NCBI GenBank assembly: GCA_018661465.1 | Contig: JABJIC010000024.1 | Span: forward strand, 1 to 50,172 | Source of the DNA: Gammaproteobacteria bacterium | GTDB lineage: Bacteria > Pseudomonadota > Gammaproteobacteria > Pseudomonadales > Pseudohongiellaceae | Reading direction: 5' to 3' | DNA: 50,172 nucleotides | Part shown: piece after piece, positions 17,990 through 26,549 of the stretch | How positions within the stretch are numbered: position 1 is the first letter of the stretch | Layout: each line of letters opens with the position of its first letter | Translations under genes and position numbers: made by a program | Notes under the pieces: model-generated | Told to the model about the DNA's origin: nothing | Seen by the model: the letters and a program-made list of their open reading frames with translations, nothing else | The model's database searches: none

Positions 17990-18964
17990 ATGACAATAGA
18001 CAATTCAATTCAATCGCAAATTCCCGAAGTGGGTTTGGGTCTTTGGAAGATAGACAGACCGCAGACAGCTGAAGTGGTGTGCAATGCGATTGAAATCGGC
18101 TATCGACACCTTGATAGTGCGGCGGATTACGGAAATGAGATTGAAGCCGGTCAAGGAATTGCCGATGCTATCTCCAAAGGGCTTTGTTCCAGAGAAGAAC
18201 TTTGGGTTACCTCAAAACTCTGGAACACATTCCATCGCCCCGAACATGTTCGGGCTGCGTGTGAAAAATCTCTGAGCGATCTGAAGCTGGATTATCTTGA
18301 TCTCTACCTTATTCATTTTCCTATATCTCTGAAGTATGTAGACATCGAGTCACGTTACCCACCGGAATGGATATATGAGCCGGAGTCAGCTAAGCCGACA
18401 ATGGAAATCGACCCGGTCCCTCTTTTCGAAACATGGAAAGCCATGGAAGAACTGCAGAGAAGCGGCTTGGTCAAACGAATTGGTGTATGTAATTATTCTG
18501 CAGCCCTACTGCATGACTTGATGGCTTACGCCGAGATCAAACCTGCCATGTTGCAGATTGAGTCTCACCCCTACCTTACTCAGGAAAATCTAATAAGAAC
18601 GGCGCAGGACTACGACATAGCCGTTACCGCATTTTCTCCACTTGGCGCACTGTCCTATGTTTCACTGGATATGGCCACTGCTGCCGAGACAGTGCTGGAA
18701 CAGGAAGCTGTGATCAGCGCAGCCAAGCGAAGCGGAAAGTCTCCTGCTCAAGTAGTACTGCGTTGGGGTGTTCAACGTGGCACCGCTGTTATACCAAAAA
18801 CAATTAACCCTGGCCGCCTCAAGGAGAACCTCGAATTATTCGATTTCGAACTCAGCGAAGCTGAAATGGCGGCTATATCGTCATTGAATCAGAATCGGCG
18901 CTTTAATGATCCGGGCGCTTTCTGTGAACAGGCATTTGGAAAATTTCATTCAATATACGACTAA
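17990..18964 (+). CDS. Aldo-keto reductase, xylose-reductase-like
   Basis: The product has 324 residues with the full catalytic tetrad D42, Y47, K76 and H109 (in S-A-A-D-Y-G-N-E, T-S-K-L-W-N-T and Y-L-I-H-F-P). NADP-binding I-P-K-T-I-N-P-G-R-L-K-E-N lies near the end. The segments S-D-L-K-L-D-Y-L-D-L-Y-L-I-H-F-P, L-Q-I-E-S-H-P-Y-L and R-F-N-D-P-G make it look most like the AKR2 group of fungal and plant xylose/aldose-6-phosphate reductases rather than the usual bacterial YafB/DkgA types. It probably interconverts a sugar or ketone and its alcohol. An AAGGAAG ribosome site precedes the ATG. Confidence 0.9.
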   Translation: MTIDNSIQSQIPEVGLGLWKIDRPQTAEVVCNAIEIGYRHLDSAADYGNEIEAGQGIADAISKGLCSREELWVTSKLWNTFHRPEHVRAACEKSLSDLKLDYLDLYLIHFPISLKYVDIESRYPPEWIYEPESAKPTMEIDPVPLFETWKAMEELQRSGLVKRIGVCNYSAALLHDLMAYAEIKPAMLQIESHPYLTQENLIRTAQDYDIAVTAFSPLGALSYVSLDMATAAETVLEQEAVISAAKRSGKSPAQVVLRWGVQRGTAVIPKTINPGRLKENLELFDFELSEAEMAAISSLNQNRRFNDPGAFCEQAFGKFHSIYD

Positions 18965-18969
18965 AAATT

Positions 18970-19947
18970 ATGAGCTCAATTGAAACAACAGAACTAACAG
19001 TAGATCATCAACAAAATTACGACGGAGTGTTTCCCCAGGTAATTGCTTGCGACACCGACGGAGCAGATCTAAGCCATGTACAGGAATGGATTGCAGCTAA
19101 CAAGGCGAAGGTCCTGAATGATCTTTCGAAACATGGCGCAATCTTGTTTCGCGGATTTCCAGTCCTATCCGATCTCGACTTCGACAGTTTTGTTCAGGCG
19201 TTTGGCCTGGACGGGTTCACTTATCAGGAATCACTCTCTAATGCCGTTCGCAAGAACCGAACGGAAAAAGTGTTCACCGCGAACGAAGCACCTCCTGCTG
19301 TATCAATATTTCTTCATCATGAAATGGCACAGACACCGCTATATCCTTCCAAGCTGTTTTTCTATTGTGAGAAAGCCGCTGAAGAAGGCGGTGCAACACC
19401 TATCTGCCGGTCAGATATTCTGCTTAAAGAGCTTGAAGCAAGAGCGCCTCAGTTCGTCGCCGACTGCGAGAATAAAGGTGTGCGTTACTCAAACAACATG
19501 CCGGCGGTCGACGATGCTGAATCTGGTCAGGGCAGAAGCTGGAAAAGCACACTGAGTGTGGATAGCAAAGAAGAGGCTGAAAATAAGCTGGAGAAGCTGG
19601 GTTATCGCTGGCAATGGCAGGATGATGGAGGTCTGCGTGTAACAACCGCTGCCCTACCCGCCGTCAGGACTCTGAAGGATGGAAGGCGTGTTTTTTTTAA
19701 TCAGCTTATCGCTGCCTATAGAGGCTGGAAAGACTCACGCAATGATGCCGACAAATCTATTTGTTTTGGAGACGACTCTGAAATGGATGCCGAAGCTATG
19801 GCTCTCGCAATTCAACTGGGGGATGAATTGAGTTTCGATATTCCCTGGCAGACAGGTGATGTTGCCCTGGTGGATAATTTTCTAGCAATGCACGGTCGCC
19901 GACCATTTTCAGGTGAGCGTCGCGTCTTGGCTTCGTTGGTATCCTGA
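18970..19947 (+). CDS. TauD/TfdA (SyrP-like) Fe(II)/2-oxoglutarate dioxygenase
   Basis: The product has 325 residues. Iron ligands are H116-x-E118 in F-L-H-H-E-M-A and H308 in L-A-M-H-G-R-R-P-F, with the following Arg for 2-oxoglutarate. The H-x-E variant and H-H-E-M-A-Q-T-P wording are shared with SyrP-like amino-acid hydroxylases and other clavaminate-synthase-like members. N-terminal G-A-I-L-F-R-G-F-P is also typical. It would hydroxylate or oxidatively cleave a small substrate. It starts 5 bases after the aldo-keto reductase stop, so the pair is tightly co-transcribed. With the symporter, oxidoreductase and reductase it suggests a four-step uptake and conversion unit. Confidence 0.88.
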   Translation: MSSIETTELTVDHQQNYDGVFPQVIACDTDGADLSHVQEWIAANKAKVLNDLSKHGAILFRGFPVLSDLDFDSFVQAFGLDGFTYQESLSNAVRKNRTEKVFTANEAPPAVSIFLHHEMAQTPLYPSKLFFYCEKAAEEGGATPICRSDILLKELEARAPQFVADCENKGVRYSNNMPAVDDAESGQGRSWKSTLSVDSKEEAENKLEKLGYRWQWQDDGGLRVTTAALPAVRTLKDGRRVFFNQLIAAYRGWKDSRNDADKSICFGDDSEMDAEAMALAIQLGDELSFDIPWQTGDVALVDNFLAMHGRRPFSGERRVLASLVS

Positions 19948-20001
19948 CAATCAATTCTGAAAATATCTGTTTCAATACTCATCGGGCTAGGTAATATTTA
20001 T

Positions 20002-21807
20002 TTAGCTTCCGAGTCGCCATATCTCGCCTTCATCTAAAGTACGCTCTCTGTGCATTAGAATCCAGTCAGAGTGCTCACTCAGGGCTGAGCGCCCCAACGC
20101 CAGTAGTATCTGACGCTTTTCCTCATCATCGCTCGCTTCATCCAGGCGACGCTGCGCACTGCTATATATGCCCAACATATATTCATATTGCTTCATGAGT
20201 TCTTTCTCTGCCGTCGCGTAGGCGTAACCTTCCCGAACACCGAAAAGCAGAAGAGTGGAGCCCATTATCACTGTTAGAATATCCGCAATACTTTCTGGAA
20301 GCATGGGGCCAAGAAGCACGAACAGGAATACAATTAAAACACTGGCTATCAAACTCAATCGACCAAGATTTCCCGTAAGTCGGCTCTTGTTGTGCCGGTC
20401 TCTGGCTTTGATTCGGAAATAATTCAATTGACCGCCTGTTTCTCCCCCGACCCATTGCTGTAAGACAAATTCAAGATTTTGCGGGTTCTGGACACATTCA
20501 GCATCACATCGAAATCCTGCGACACGCATTACATTACGTATCCAACCGAATTCGGGATCCTGACTTTGCAGATAGTTATCGTGGGGGAATTTCCATTTAG
20601 ATTCCGCATTAACCCCTGCTGCAGCCCAATAAAACTGAACCCTAAGCCCTTCCGCCAGAGTCCTGTAATCGAGATATCGTCTGTTCCAGTTTCCCTTACT
20701 GGAAAGCGCATGAACCACCCATGCCAAACCAAAAATTCCTAGAAATAGAATCAGATAACTTCGCGAAGATTCAAGATCGGAATAAAGAATAAACATCAGG
20801 CCCATTAGAAACGCGAGTACATGGGTTATCCGCAGAGTAAGAATACTTTTTCGTTGATAATGAATAGCAAGCGTATCTGCTATTCCAAACATCCTATCAA
20901 TATTGCGTATTCCAACTGGTAATGCAGCATCATCATAATCATCAATCAGCGAATATGCCTCTTCCTCAATTTTTTGAGAAAGAGCGATAGCATCTTCGCT
21001 GAATTCAGTGCTGCGCCTGAAAATTAATTCGTGCTGCAATGGAAGCTCTTTCGAGCGAGGGTTTGTTTCATCTTTTGTAAACCAGAACCAATCAAGCGGT
21101 TTCAAATCAGGATGAGGCTCGGAATTTTCACGGCTTCTTGAACAAACTATATGAAAAACCAGATCACTTTCATCGTCTACCAACATCTGTTGGGAGGTAG
21201 TGGATTTGGATACTATTCCCGGCATTGCATCATCATGATGAAATTTTACAACTTGCGCAGTTCCGCCTAAATGATCCGACGGCTTGCCATCCCAGATGGC
21301 CAGTAGAATATGGCAGTGTGCGCTCAAATACGCACCAAGCGTGGCATAGGGATAGTCACTCTCCCATACACCGGGGTCCACATGATCTGGTGTCGGGGGG
21401 CAGTTTTGCGGAAGTTCAAATACCGTGTCAGCTTTTGAATAAATTGATCTGAATTTTTCTACAGCTTCTTCTGAGCGGAAGCCTTGCAGGTATTTGTCCA
21501 CCGGCTTGGGCAAGGGAACCACCAGTTCGATTTCCATCTCCACAGCAATTTTCCCAACCAAGCAATCAGACCCCTCAGCTAGGGGAGACATCACTACTAA
21601 TCTATTGGCGGGATATCGTTGACCCAGCTCGATGAAAAGCTTTTTCACCCTGTCTTCAATCGCAGGAATTTCTTCTGCCACCAGATCTCTATGACCGGTA
21701 ACTGCAATTACCAGCGGCAGGGATACTTCAGATTGTTGATTTGCTGACGAATCACTCTTATGCATTCGGGGATTCTGCGCCTTTAGACTGTTTTTCGCAA
21801 TCTTCAC
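20002..21807 (-). CDS. SLOG-like nucleotide-sensor protein with four membrane segments
   Basis: The product has 601 residues from a GTG at 21807; an ATG at 21765 removes only 14 residues. Residues 32-200 look like a SLOG/LOG Rossmann domain: V-I-A-V-T-G-H-R-D-L (33-42), M-S-P-L-A-E-G-S-D-C-L-V (73-84), V-V-P-L-P (96-100), L-L-A-I-W-D-G-K (168-175) and G-G-T-A-Q-V-V. Membrane pairs follow at about 322-342/349-368 and 484-502/506-524, with N-R-R-Y-L-D-Y-R-T-L-A-E-G-L-R between them, a segment reminiscent of SLATT-type effectors. SLOG-SLATT proteins were predicted by Burroughs and colleagues to sense nucleotides and perforate membranes in immunity. Assignment here is by motif recall. Confidence 0.7.
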   Translation of the reverse strand: MKIAKNSLKAQNPRMHKSDSSANQQSEVSLPLVIAVTGHRDLVAEEIPAIEDRVKKLFIELGQRYPANRLVVMSPLAEGSDCLVGKIAVEMEIELVVPLPKPVDKYLQGFRSEEAVEKFRSIYSKADTVFELPQNCPPTPDHVDPGVWESDYPYATLGAYLSAHCHILLAIWDGKPSDHLGGTAQVVKFHHDDAMPGIVSKSTTSQQMLVDDESDLVFHIVCSRSRENSEPHPDLKPLDWFWFTKDETNPRSKELPLQHELIFRRSTEFSEDAIALSQKIEEEAYSLIDDYDDAALPVGIRNIDRMFGIADTLAIHYQRKSILTLRITHVLAFLMGLMFILYSDLESSRSYLILFLGIFGLAWVVHALSSKGNWNRRYLDYRTLAEGLRVQFYWAAAGVNAESKWKFPHDNYLQSQDPEFGWIRNVMRVAGFRCDAECVQNPQNLEFVLQQWVGGETGGQLNYFRIKARDRHNKSRLTGNLGRLSLIASVLIVFLFVLLGPMLPESIADILTVIMGSTLLLFGVREGYAYATAEKELMKQYEYMLGIYSSAQRRLDEASDDEEKRQILLALGRSALSEHSDWILMHRERTLDEGEIWRLGS

Positions 21808-21923
21808 AAGTACTTAGCAATTTTGCTTGAGGAAGCGCGGCATTACACAACAACGCCAGGGAGTACTCTGGCACGTCATTTTTCTATCTTTTTTAGTCCT
21901 CGTGCTGAGTTCAATTCGATTGG

Positions 21924-23012
21924 TCAACCAAGCTGCGCTGTAAACAACTTTAAGTCCTCACTCCATTGATCCACTAGCTCTCGCAAGTGCTTTCGCTCTT
22001 TATCGCCGAGGCGATCACCTCCGCGACCAAGAATGCGAGTTACACCATTGATGGCACTACCAACTGCCTCCACCAATCGTGATGGAGTAATCGATTTAGC
22101 GTTAGCTGTTTCGGTTTCGCTACCGATGTTTTCAGCTTTTCGCATAATGATAAACGCATCGATGAGCTTACCCAGATCTTCAAGGGTAGCAATCTCCCAT
22201 TCAGTCCAGACATGAGGCTTAGAATCGAGTGCGCAAAAAGAACCAATCGCCTGATCTGGATCGGCGGTCAATGGAACACCCGCATAGGCAACCACTCCAA
22301 TTTCAGTGAATGCTCCGTTGTGGCACAAAACAGGATGCTTGCTTGCGTCTTCAACTATTAGATTGGCATCTCCAGCCACAACCCATTGGCAAAAAGAATG
22401 AGATATTGGCGTTTGGCGAGCGCTGGACCAAGGTTCTCCCAGTCCGAATTGGCCCATGAAAAACTGCCTGTCCTTATCGACAAGAGACATCAGCGCAGTT
22501 GGCACATCAAGAAGTTTTGCGGTAAGTGCTGTCAGTCTATCGAAGTACTCTTCGGGCGGACAATCTAACAAATTAGTATTTTCGAGAGCCTTCATTCGTT
22601 CAGGGTTCAGGACGAGCTCGGCAGGCGCTAGTTTTACTTCCAAAGGTTCCGAACCCGCCTTTTTGATAGCGGCCACAATTTTTTGCTTGTCTGCGTCAGA
22701 ATTAAAACAAAGCTGTGCACCTGCTTTCAACATTTTATCAGCAAGTTGTTCCGAAGAAATATTCGTGACAAGAACGGGAATATGAGCCGTATTTGCACTT
22801 GACCGCAGATCCTTTAGTGCCTGAATTGAGCCTCCTTCAAAATCGCTATTAATTACAACCACATCTGGCTTGCCATTCAGCGCAGTAGGAAGCGCATTTT
22901 CCGCACTGGAAGCGAACGAAACCATCATTCCCAACTTGCGAATTTCTGTGGCAAATTGTTGCGATTGGGAAAAATCTGATTCCAGAAGAAGCACTTTCGT
23001 AAGATAGGCCAT
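21924..23012 (-). CDS. Atypical response-regulator receiver domain fused to a GAF domain
   Basis: The product has 362 residues. Residues 5-120 have the receiver fold pattern (V-L-L-L-E-S-D-F; P-D-V-V-V-I-N-S-D-F; V-L-V-T-N-I-S), but the phosphoacceptor Asp position reads Asn55 and the acidic pair is only partly kept, so it is probably not phosphorylated. Residues about 135-290 are a GAF domain of the type beginning L-D-x-P-P-E-E-Y-F-D-R-L-T, with I-S-H-S-F-C and G-S-F-C-A-L-D. The last 70 residues are basic and helical. No output domain such as GGDEF or HTH is present. It lies 116 bases upstream of the SLOG-like gene on the same strand and could be co-transcribed. Confidence 0.82.
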   Translation of the reverse strand: MAYLTKVLLLESDFSQSQQFATEIRKLGMMVSFASSAENALPTALNGKPDVVVINSDFEGGSIQALKDLRSSANTAHIPVLVTNISSEQLADKMLKAGAQLCFNSDADKQKIVAAIKKAGSEPLEVKLAPAELVLNPERMKALENTNLLDCPPEEYFDRLTALTAKLLDVPTALMSLVDKDRQFFMGQFGLGEPWSSARQTPISHSFCQWVVAGDANLIVEDASKHPVLCHNGAFTEIGVVAYAGVPLTADPDQAIGSFCALDSKPHVWTEWEIATLEDLGKLIDAFIIMRKAENIGSETETANAKSITPSRLVEAVGSAINGVTRILGRGGDRLGDKERKHLRELVDQWSEDLKLFTAQLG

Positions 23013-23296
23013 GCCGTTACTCCAAGATATCTAATCTAGAAATTGGACTGATCTGTTAAGATAAGCTTTCAGTTGACCACTTACCCTGATTGAAATCAAG
23101 ATGATAGAAGCCAGAACTGGCCATTATCAATAAACTAGGCTGTCTGACATATTGAACTGAACCTGAGTTATACATAGCAGGTTTTAAAAGCTCTAAAGAC
23201 TTACAGCGTGAGCTTTATTGAAGAAAACAGGAAGTGTAGACTTGACGACTCTTTACCACCAGTCGTACCGAATACAGGCTTGGAGCTTTGACAGAA

Positions 23297-24277
23297 ATGC
23301 CCAAAACCGAGATGACCGTTGAGCAAGGGCTATCCCTCGCGTCTCAGTATCAATCCGCTGGCCGTCTGAGCGAAGCCGAGCAAGTCTATCGAGGTATATT
23401 GCAAGCCGACGCGACTCAACCAGTTGCACTCCACAGGCTCGGCATCCTGGCGCATATGGCCGGACAGAGTGATGTTGCAATCAATCTCATTGAAACAGCC
23501 TTGGCAAATGCCCCTGATTATTTCGGCGCACATAATAATTTGGGAAACCTATTCAAAGATTTGGGAAAGATGGAACAAGCCATTGCCAGTTACAGCAAGG
23601 CTGTCGCTATTAAGCCTGATTATTTCGAGGCACACGGCAATATTGGTGTCTCTCTAAGAAACCTGGGCAGGCTCGATGAATCAGTTGCCAGTTTTCGAAA
23701 AGCGGTTGCTATCAAGCCCGATTTTGCTGACGCCCACTGTAATCTGGGCAACGTGCTGGTAGATATTGGAGAACTGGATGAAGCTATTAGCTGCTATCGA
23801 GAGGCTCTTAATATTCAACCCGATTTCACAGAAGTACATTGTAATCTGGGCAATGCGCTCAAGAATCAGGGAAAAACCGAAGAAGCCATAGCCAGCTATC
23901 AAATGGCTCTCTCCTTGAAACCGAATTACGCTGACGCCCATAACAATCTTGGCACTGCTCTACAAAAATTAGGGAAACCCGGTGAGGCTGTAGCTAGCTA
24001 CGGCATGGCTATAAGTATTCAGCCTGACTTCGCAGACGCACATAGCAATCTGGGGAATGCCCTGCTTGCTCTTAGGATGCTGGAAGAAGCTGTTGCCAGC
24101 TATCGCAGAGCATTGGAGATCAACCCCGATCTCAGCGAGGCGTCTGGATCGCTGGGCTCAGCTTTATTGGCTTTGGGTAAAATTGAAGAAGGCCTTGAGA
24201 TGGAAGAAAAAGGCTTTGGAGTAATTAGCTTCGACACTGCTCAAGGTGTCAGCATCAATGACGGAAGCACAAAATGA
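23297..24277 (+). CDS. Tetratricopeptide-repeat protein
   Basis: The product has about 326 residues, made almost entirely of 34-residue TPR units. About eight follow the pattern A-x-x-N-L-G-N-x-L-x-x-x-G-x-x-E-E-A-I-A-S-Y-x-x-A-L-x-I-x-P-D. There is no signal peptide, so it is probably cytosolic. I use ATG 23297 with GGAG 11 bases upstream; a TTG at 23288 is possible but too close to that site. TPR units bind partner proteins. The 4-base ATGA overlap with the oxygenase gene suggests this is its partner or substrate-docking subunit, as TPR segments are found with prolyl hydroxylases and sulfotransferases elsewhere. Confidence 0.88.
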   Translation: MPKTEMTVEQGLSLASQYQSAGRLSEAEQVYRGILQADATQPVALHRLGILAHMAGQSDVAINLIETALANAPDYFGAHNNLGNLFKDLGKMEQAIASYSKAVAIKPDYFEAHGNIGVSLRNLGRLDESVASFRKAVAIKPDFADAHCNLGNVLVDIGELDEAISCYREALNIQPDFTEVHCNLGNALKNQGKTEEAIASYQMALSLKPNYADAHNNLGTALQKLGKPGEAVASYGMAISIQPDFADAHSNLGNALLALRMLEEAVASYRRALEINPDLSEASGSLGSALLALGKIEEGLEMEEKGFGVISFDTAQGVSINDGSTK

Positions 24278-24882
24278 AACGCATAGAGTCAGACATTCCA
24301 ATACTTAATCCTCACTTCATGGGAAGCTGGTTTATAGAACCACTCTCTCTCTGTGAAGATCTAATTAGTTTTTTCGAAACTCATCAGGAAAATCAGACAC
24401 AGGGTCAAACTGCCGGAGGCCTCAATCTAGATTCCAAGAACTCAACTGATCTTGCAATCCGTCCTCGAGACCTGGAGTTGCCAGAATATAAACCAGTTAG
24501 AGATTACATGGATGCCTTGTTTGAATGTCATAAAGATTATCTCGAGCAGTGGCCTTTCCTGAAAACCATTATGGAACGTGTAGAGATAGGCTCCTTCAAT
24601 ATTCAAAAGTACGAGCCCGGCGGGCATTTTCTCAAAGTACATTCAGAACGCACTACAGTAGGCACATCGCAGAGAGTACTTGTTTGGATGACCTACTTAA
24701 ATGATGTTGATGATGGTGGCGCCACCCATTTTGTTCATCAGGATCTGGATGTTCAGCCGCAGAGAGGCAAGACTATTATTTGGCCTGCCGAGTGGACCCA
24801 CGCCCATCAGGGCTGTGTCCTAAATTCCGGGTCGAAGTACATCATTACCGGGTGGATACATTTTCCACCCGATAAAAGCTGA
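24274..24882 (+). CDS. Prolyl-4-hydroxylase-like Fe(II)/2-oxoglutarate oxygenase
   Basis: The product has 202 residues. The double-stranded helix core is recognisable: I-Q-K-Y-E-P-G-G-H-F-L-K-V-H-S-E (111-125), W-M-T-Y-L-N-D-V-D-D-G-G-A-T-H-F (138-153) and a distal W-T-H-A-H-Q-G (174-180), then K188. The first iron motif reads H123-S-E125 where most prolyl hydroxylases have H-x-D; the distal ligand is H176 or H178. The likely reaction is hydroxylation of a side chain in a protein or peptide. It overlaps the TPR gene by ATGA and converges on pirin with only five bases between stops. Confidence 0.85.
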   Translation: MKRIESDIPILNPHFMGSWFIEPLSLCEDLISFFETHQENQTQGQTAGGLNLDSKNSTDLAIRPRDLELPEYKPVRDYMDALFECHKDYLEQWPFLKTIMERVEIGSFNIQKYEPGGHFLKVHSERTTVGTSQRVLVWMTYLNDVDDGGATHFVHQDLDVQPQRGKTIIWPAEWTHAHQGCVLNSGSKYIITGWIHFPPDKS

Positions 24883-24887
24883 CAGGT

Positions 24888-25766
24888 TCAAAGAGTGAGG
24901 TTTCCCTCTACCAGAACCCCCTCGGAATAATCACGAATAGCCTGATGAATCTCATCTGCTGAATTCATGACGAATGGACCCCGCTGGACTATTGGCTCTC
25001 CAATAGGTTTACCGGTCATTACCAAAACTCGGCTATCTGCATTCGCTTTGATCCTCAGCAAGCCATCCCTGCTAAGTCTAGCCAAATTACCCTTTGTAAT
25101 AGGCTTGTTACCCTCACCGATAAATGCCGAGCCTTCATAGACATAGATAAGGCTGGTATAGGCTGAAGGAACTTCTATTTCCAGCTCATCATCTTTCTTG
25201 AATGCAAGATCGAGATAGCCAGGATCTGTACTCAGTCCAGAAACAGCTCCAGACAAACTGTGATTCTGTGAAGACAATTCACCAGCAATGGACTTAATAC
25301 TCACTTCACCTATTTGATAATTCGGAACTGTTTCTCCATCGATATCGTTATAAGTTGCGGGAGTCATCTTCTCTGCACCTGGGAGATTAACCCATAGCTG
25401 AAAACCTCTCATTCTGCCCTCTTCCTGTTTGGGCATTTCAGAATGAATTACTCCTGAACCTGCTTTCATCCATTGAACGTCACCTGAATTTAGCAGACCC
25501 ACATTACCCATGTGATCCCGATGCTCCATCTTTCCTTCTAACATGTAAGTCACCGTTTCAAAGCCTCGGTGAGGATGGGGTGGGAAACCGCCAATATAAT
25601 CAGCCGCTTCGTCCGAACCAAATTCATCAAGCATTAGAAAGGGATCAAAGCGACTCAGGTCGCCTCCTCCGAAAACTCGCTTGAGATTTACACCATCGCC
25701 ATCGCTAGCAGGCTGAGCCTCTATCACTTCTTCGATTTGACGTAGAGTTTTGGATTCGATATTCAT
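24888..25766 (-). CDS. Pirin-family cupin protein
   Basis: The product has 292 residues, standard pirin length. The metal site is intact: H64 and H66 in F-P-P-H-P-H-R-G-F-E-T, then H108 and E110 in S-G-V-I-H-S-E-M-P. Bacterial pirins such as YhhW have quercetinase-like activity or modulate partner enzymes. The start overlaps the azoreductase stop as ATGA, so the two are translationally coupled. Together with the divergent LysR gene this resembles electrophile- or quinone-responsive modules. Confidence 0.93.
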   Translation of the reverse strand: MNIESKTLRQIEEVIEAQPASDGDGVNLKRVFGGGDLSRFDPFLMLDEFGSDEAADYIGGFPPHPHRGFETVTYMLEGKMEHRDHMGNVGLLNSGDVQWMKAGSGVIHSEMPKQEEGRMRGFQLWVNLPGAEKMTPATYNDIDGETVPNYQIGEVSIKSIAGELSSQNHSLSGAVSGLSTDPGYLDLAFKKDDELEIEVPSAYTSLIYVYEGSAFIGEGNKPITKGNLARLSRDGLLRIKANADSRVLVMTGKPIGEPIVQRGPFVMNSADEIHQAIRDYSEGVLVEGNLTL

Positions 25767-26437
25767 GCTTGCACCTCCCCATGGACGACGTCTTCGGAGA
25801 CCCCGCTAGTTAAAATTGAAGTATCGTTTGTAAGAGCAGAAGCTGCTGCCCTAATCTGATCACGAGCATTAGATAGACCCTGACCTCTTTTCTCAGGCCC
25901 CATGTTCAACCCATCAGCGGTAATAAATTCAACATCTTCTAATCCTACAAAGCTTAGAGCCTGTTTCATGTATGGCCGAAGAAAATCTGTTTTACCCGGC
26001 TCGTGAATACCGCCCATCGCCGTTAACAAAAAGACTCGCTTGTTTGTTAGCAAGCCTACTGAGCCTGTCTCAGTATATTTGAAAGTTTCACCTGCTCTCG
26101 CAATGTGATCGATCCAAGCTTTGAGCATCGAAGGCACGGAAAAATTGTACATAGGAAGCCCTATCAAAATTGTATCTGCTTCCATCAATTCCTCGATCAA
26201 GCTATCAGAAAATTTCACCTTGGCTTGTTGATCAGAGTCTCTCTCAGCTTCATCTGTCGAAAGTGCCTGCAACCACTTTCCGTCGAGATGAGGAATCGAC
26301 TCACTGCGAAAGTCTCTTTCTACTAATTCAAACTCTTCACCTTCAGCGCGCAAATCCGCAATAAGTTCATTTGTTAGTAATGAGCTCACGCTGTTTTCCT
26401 CAAAGAGGCTGCTGTGTATTGCCAGTATATTCTTCAT
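25763..26437 (-). CDS. azoR: FMN-dependent NADH-azoreductase (AzoR-like)
   Basis: The product has 224 residues from ATG 26437, chosen because GGAG lies upstream and the flavodoxin-like fold starts at once with M-K-N-I-L-A-I-H-S-S. An upstream in-frame start at 26491 adds 18 non-conserved residues. Family marks include G-L-P-M-Y-N-F-S-V-P-S-M-L-K-A-W-I-D-H-I-A-R-A-G-x-T-F and F-L-L-T-A-M-G-G-I-H. These bind FMN and form the dimer active site. AzoR reduces quinones and azo compounds by two-electron steps and is known to help in thiol and electrophile stress. The C-terminal about 20 residues are a variable tail. Confidence 0.92.
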   Translation of the reverse strand: MKNILAIHSSLFEENSVSSLLTNELIADLRAEGEEFELVERDFRSESIPHLDGKWLQALSTDEAERDSDQQAKVKFSDSLIEELMEADTILIGLPMYNFSVPSMLKAWIDHIARAGETFKYTETGSVGLLTNKRVFLLTAMGGIHEPGKTDFLRPYMKQALSFVGLEDVEFITADGLNMGPEKRGQGLSNARDQIRAAASALTNDTSILTSGVSEDVVHGEVQA

Positions 26438-26549
26438 TTCATTCTCCAGACTTATTCCGTTTATGACTTGATTGGAGCGATGATAGAGCATATTATCCGA
26501 TTAAATGCGTCATATTTTGGCGTTTATATATCTAATTATCCGATGTTTT

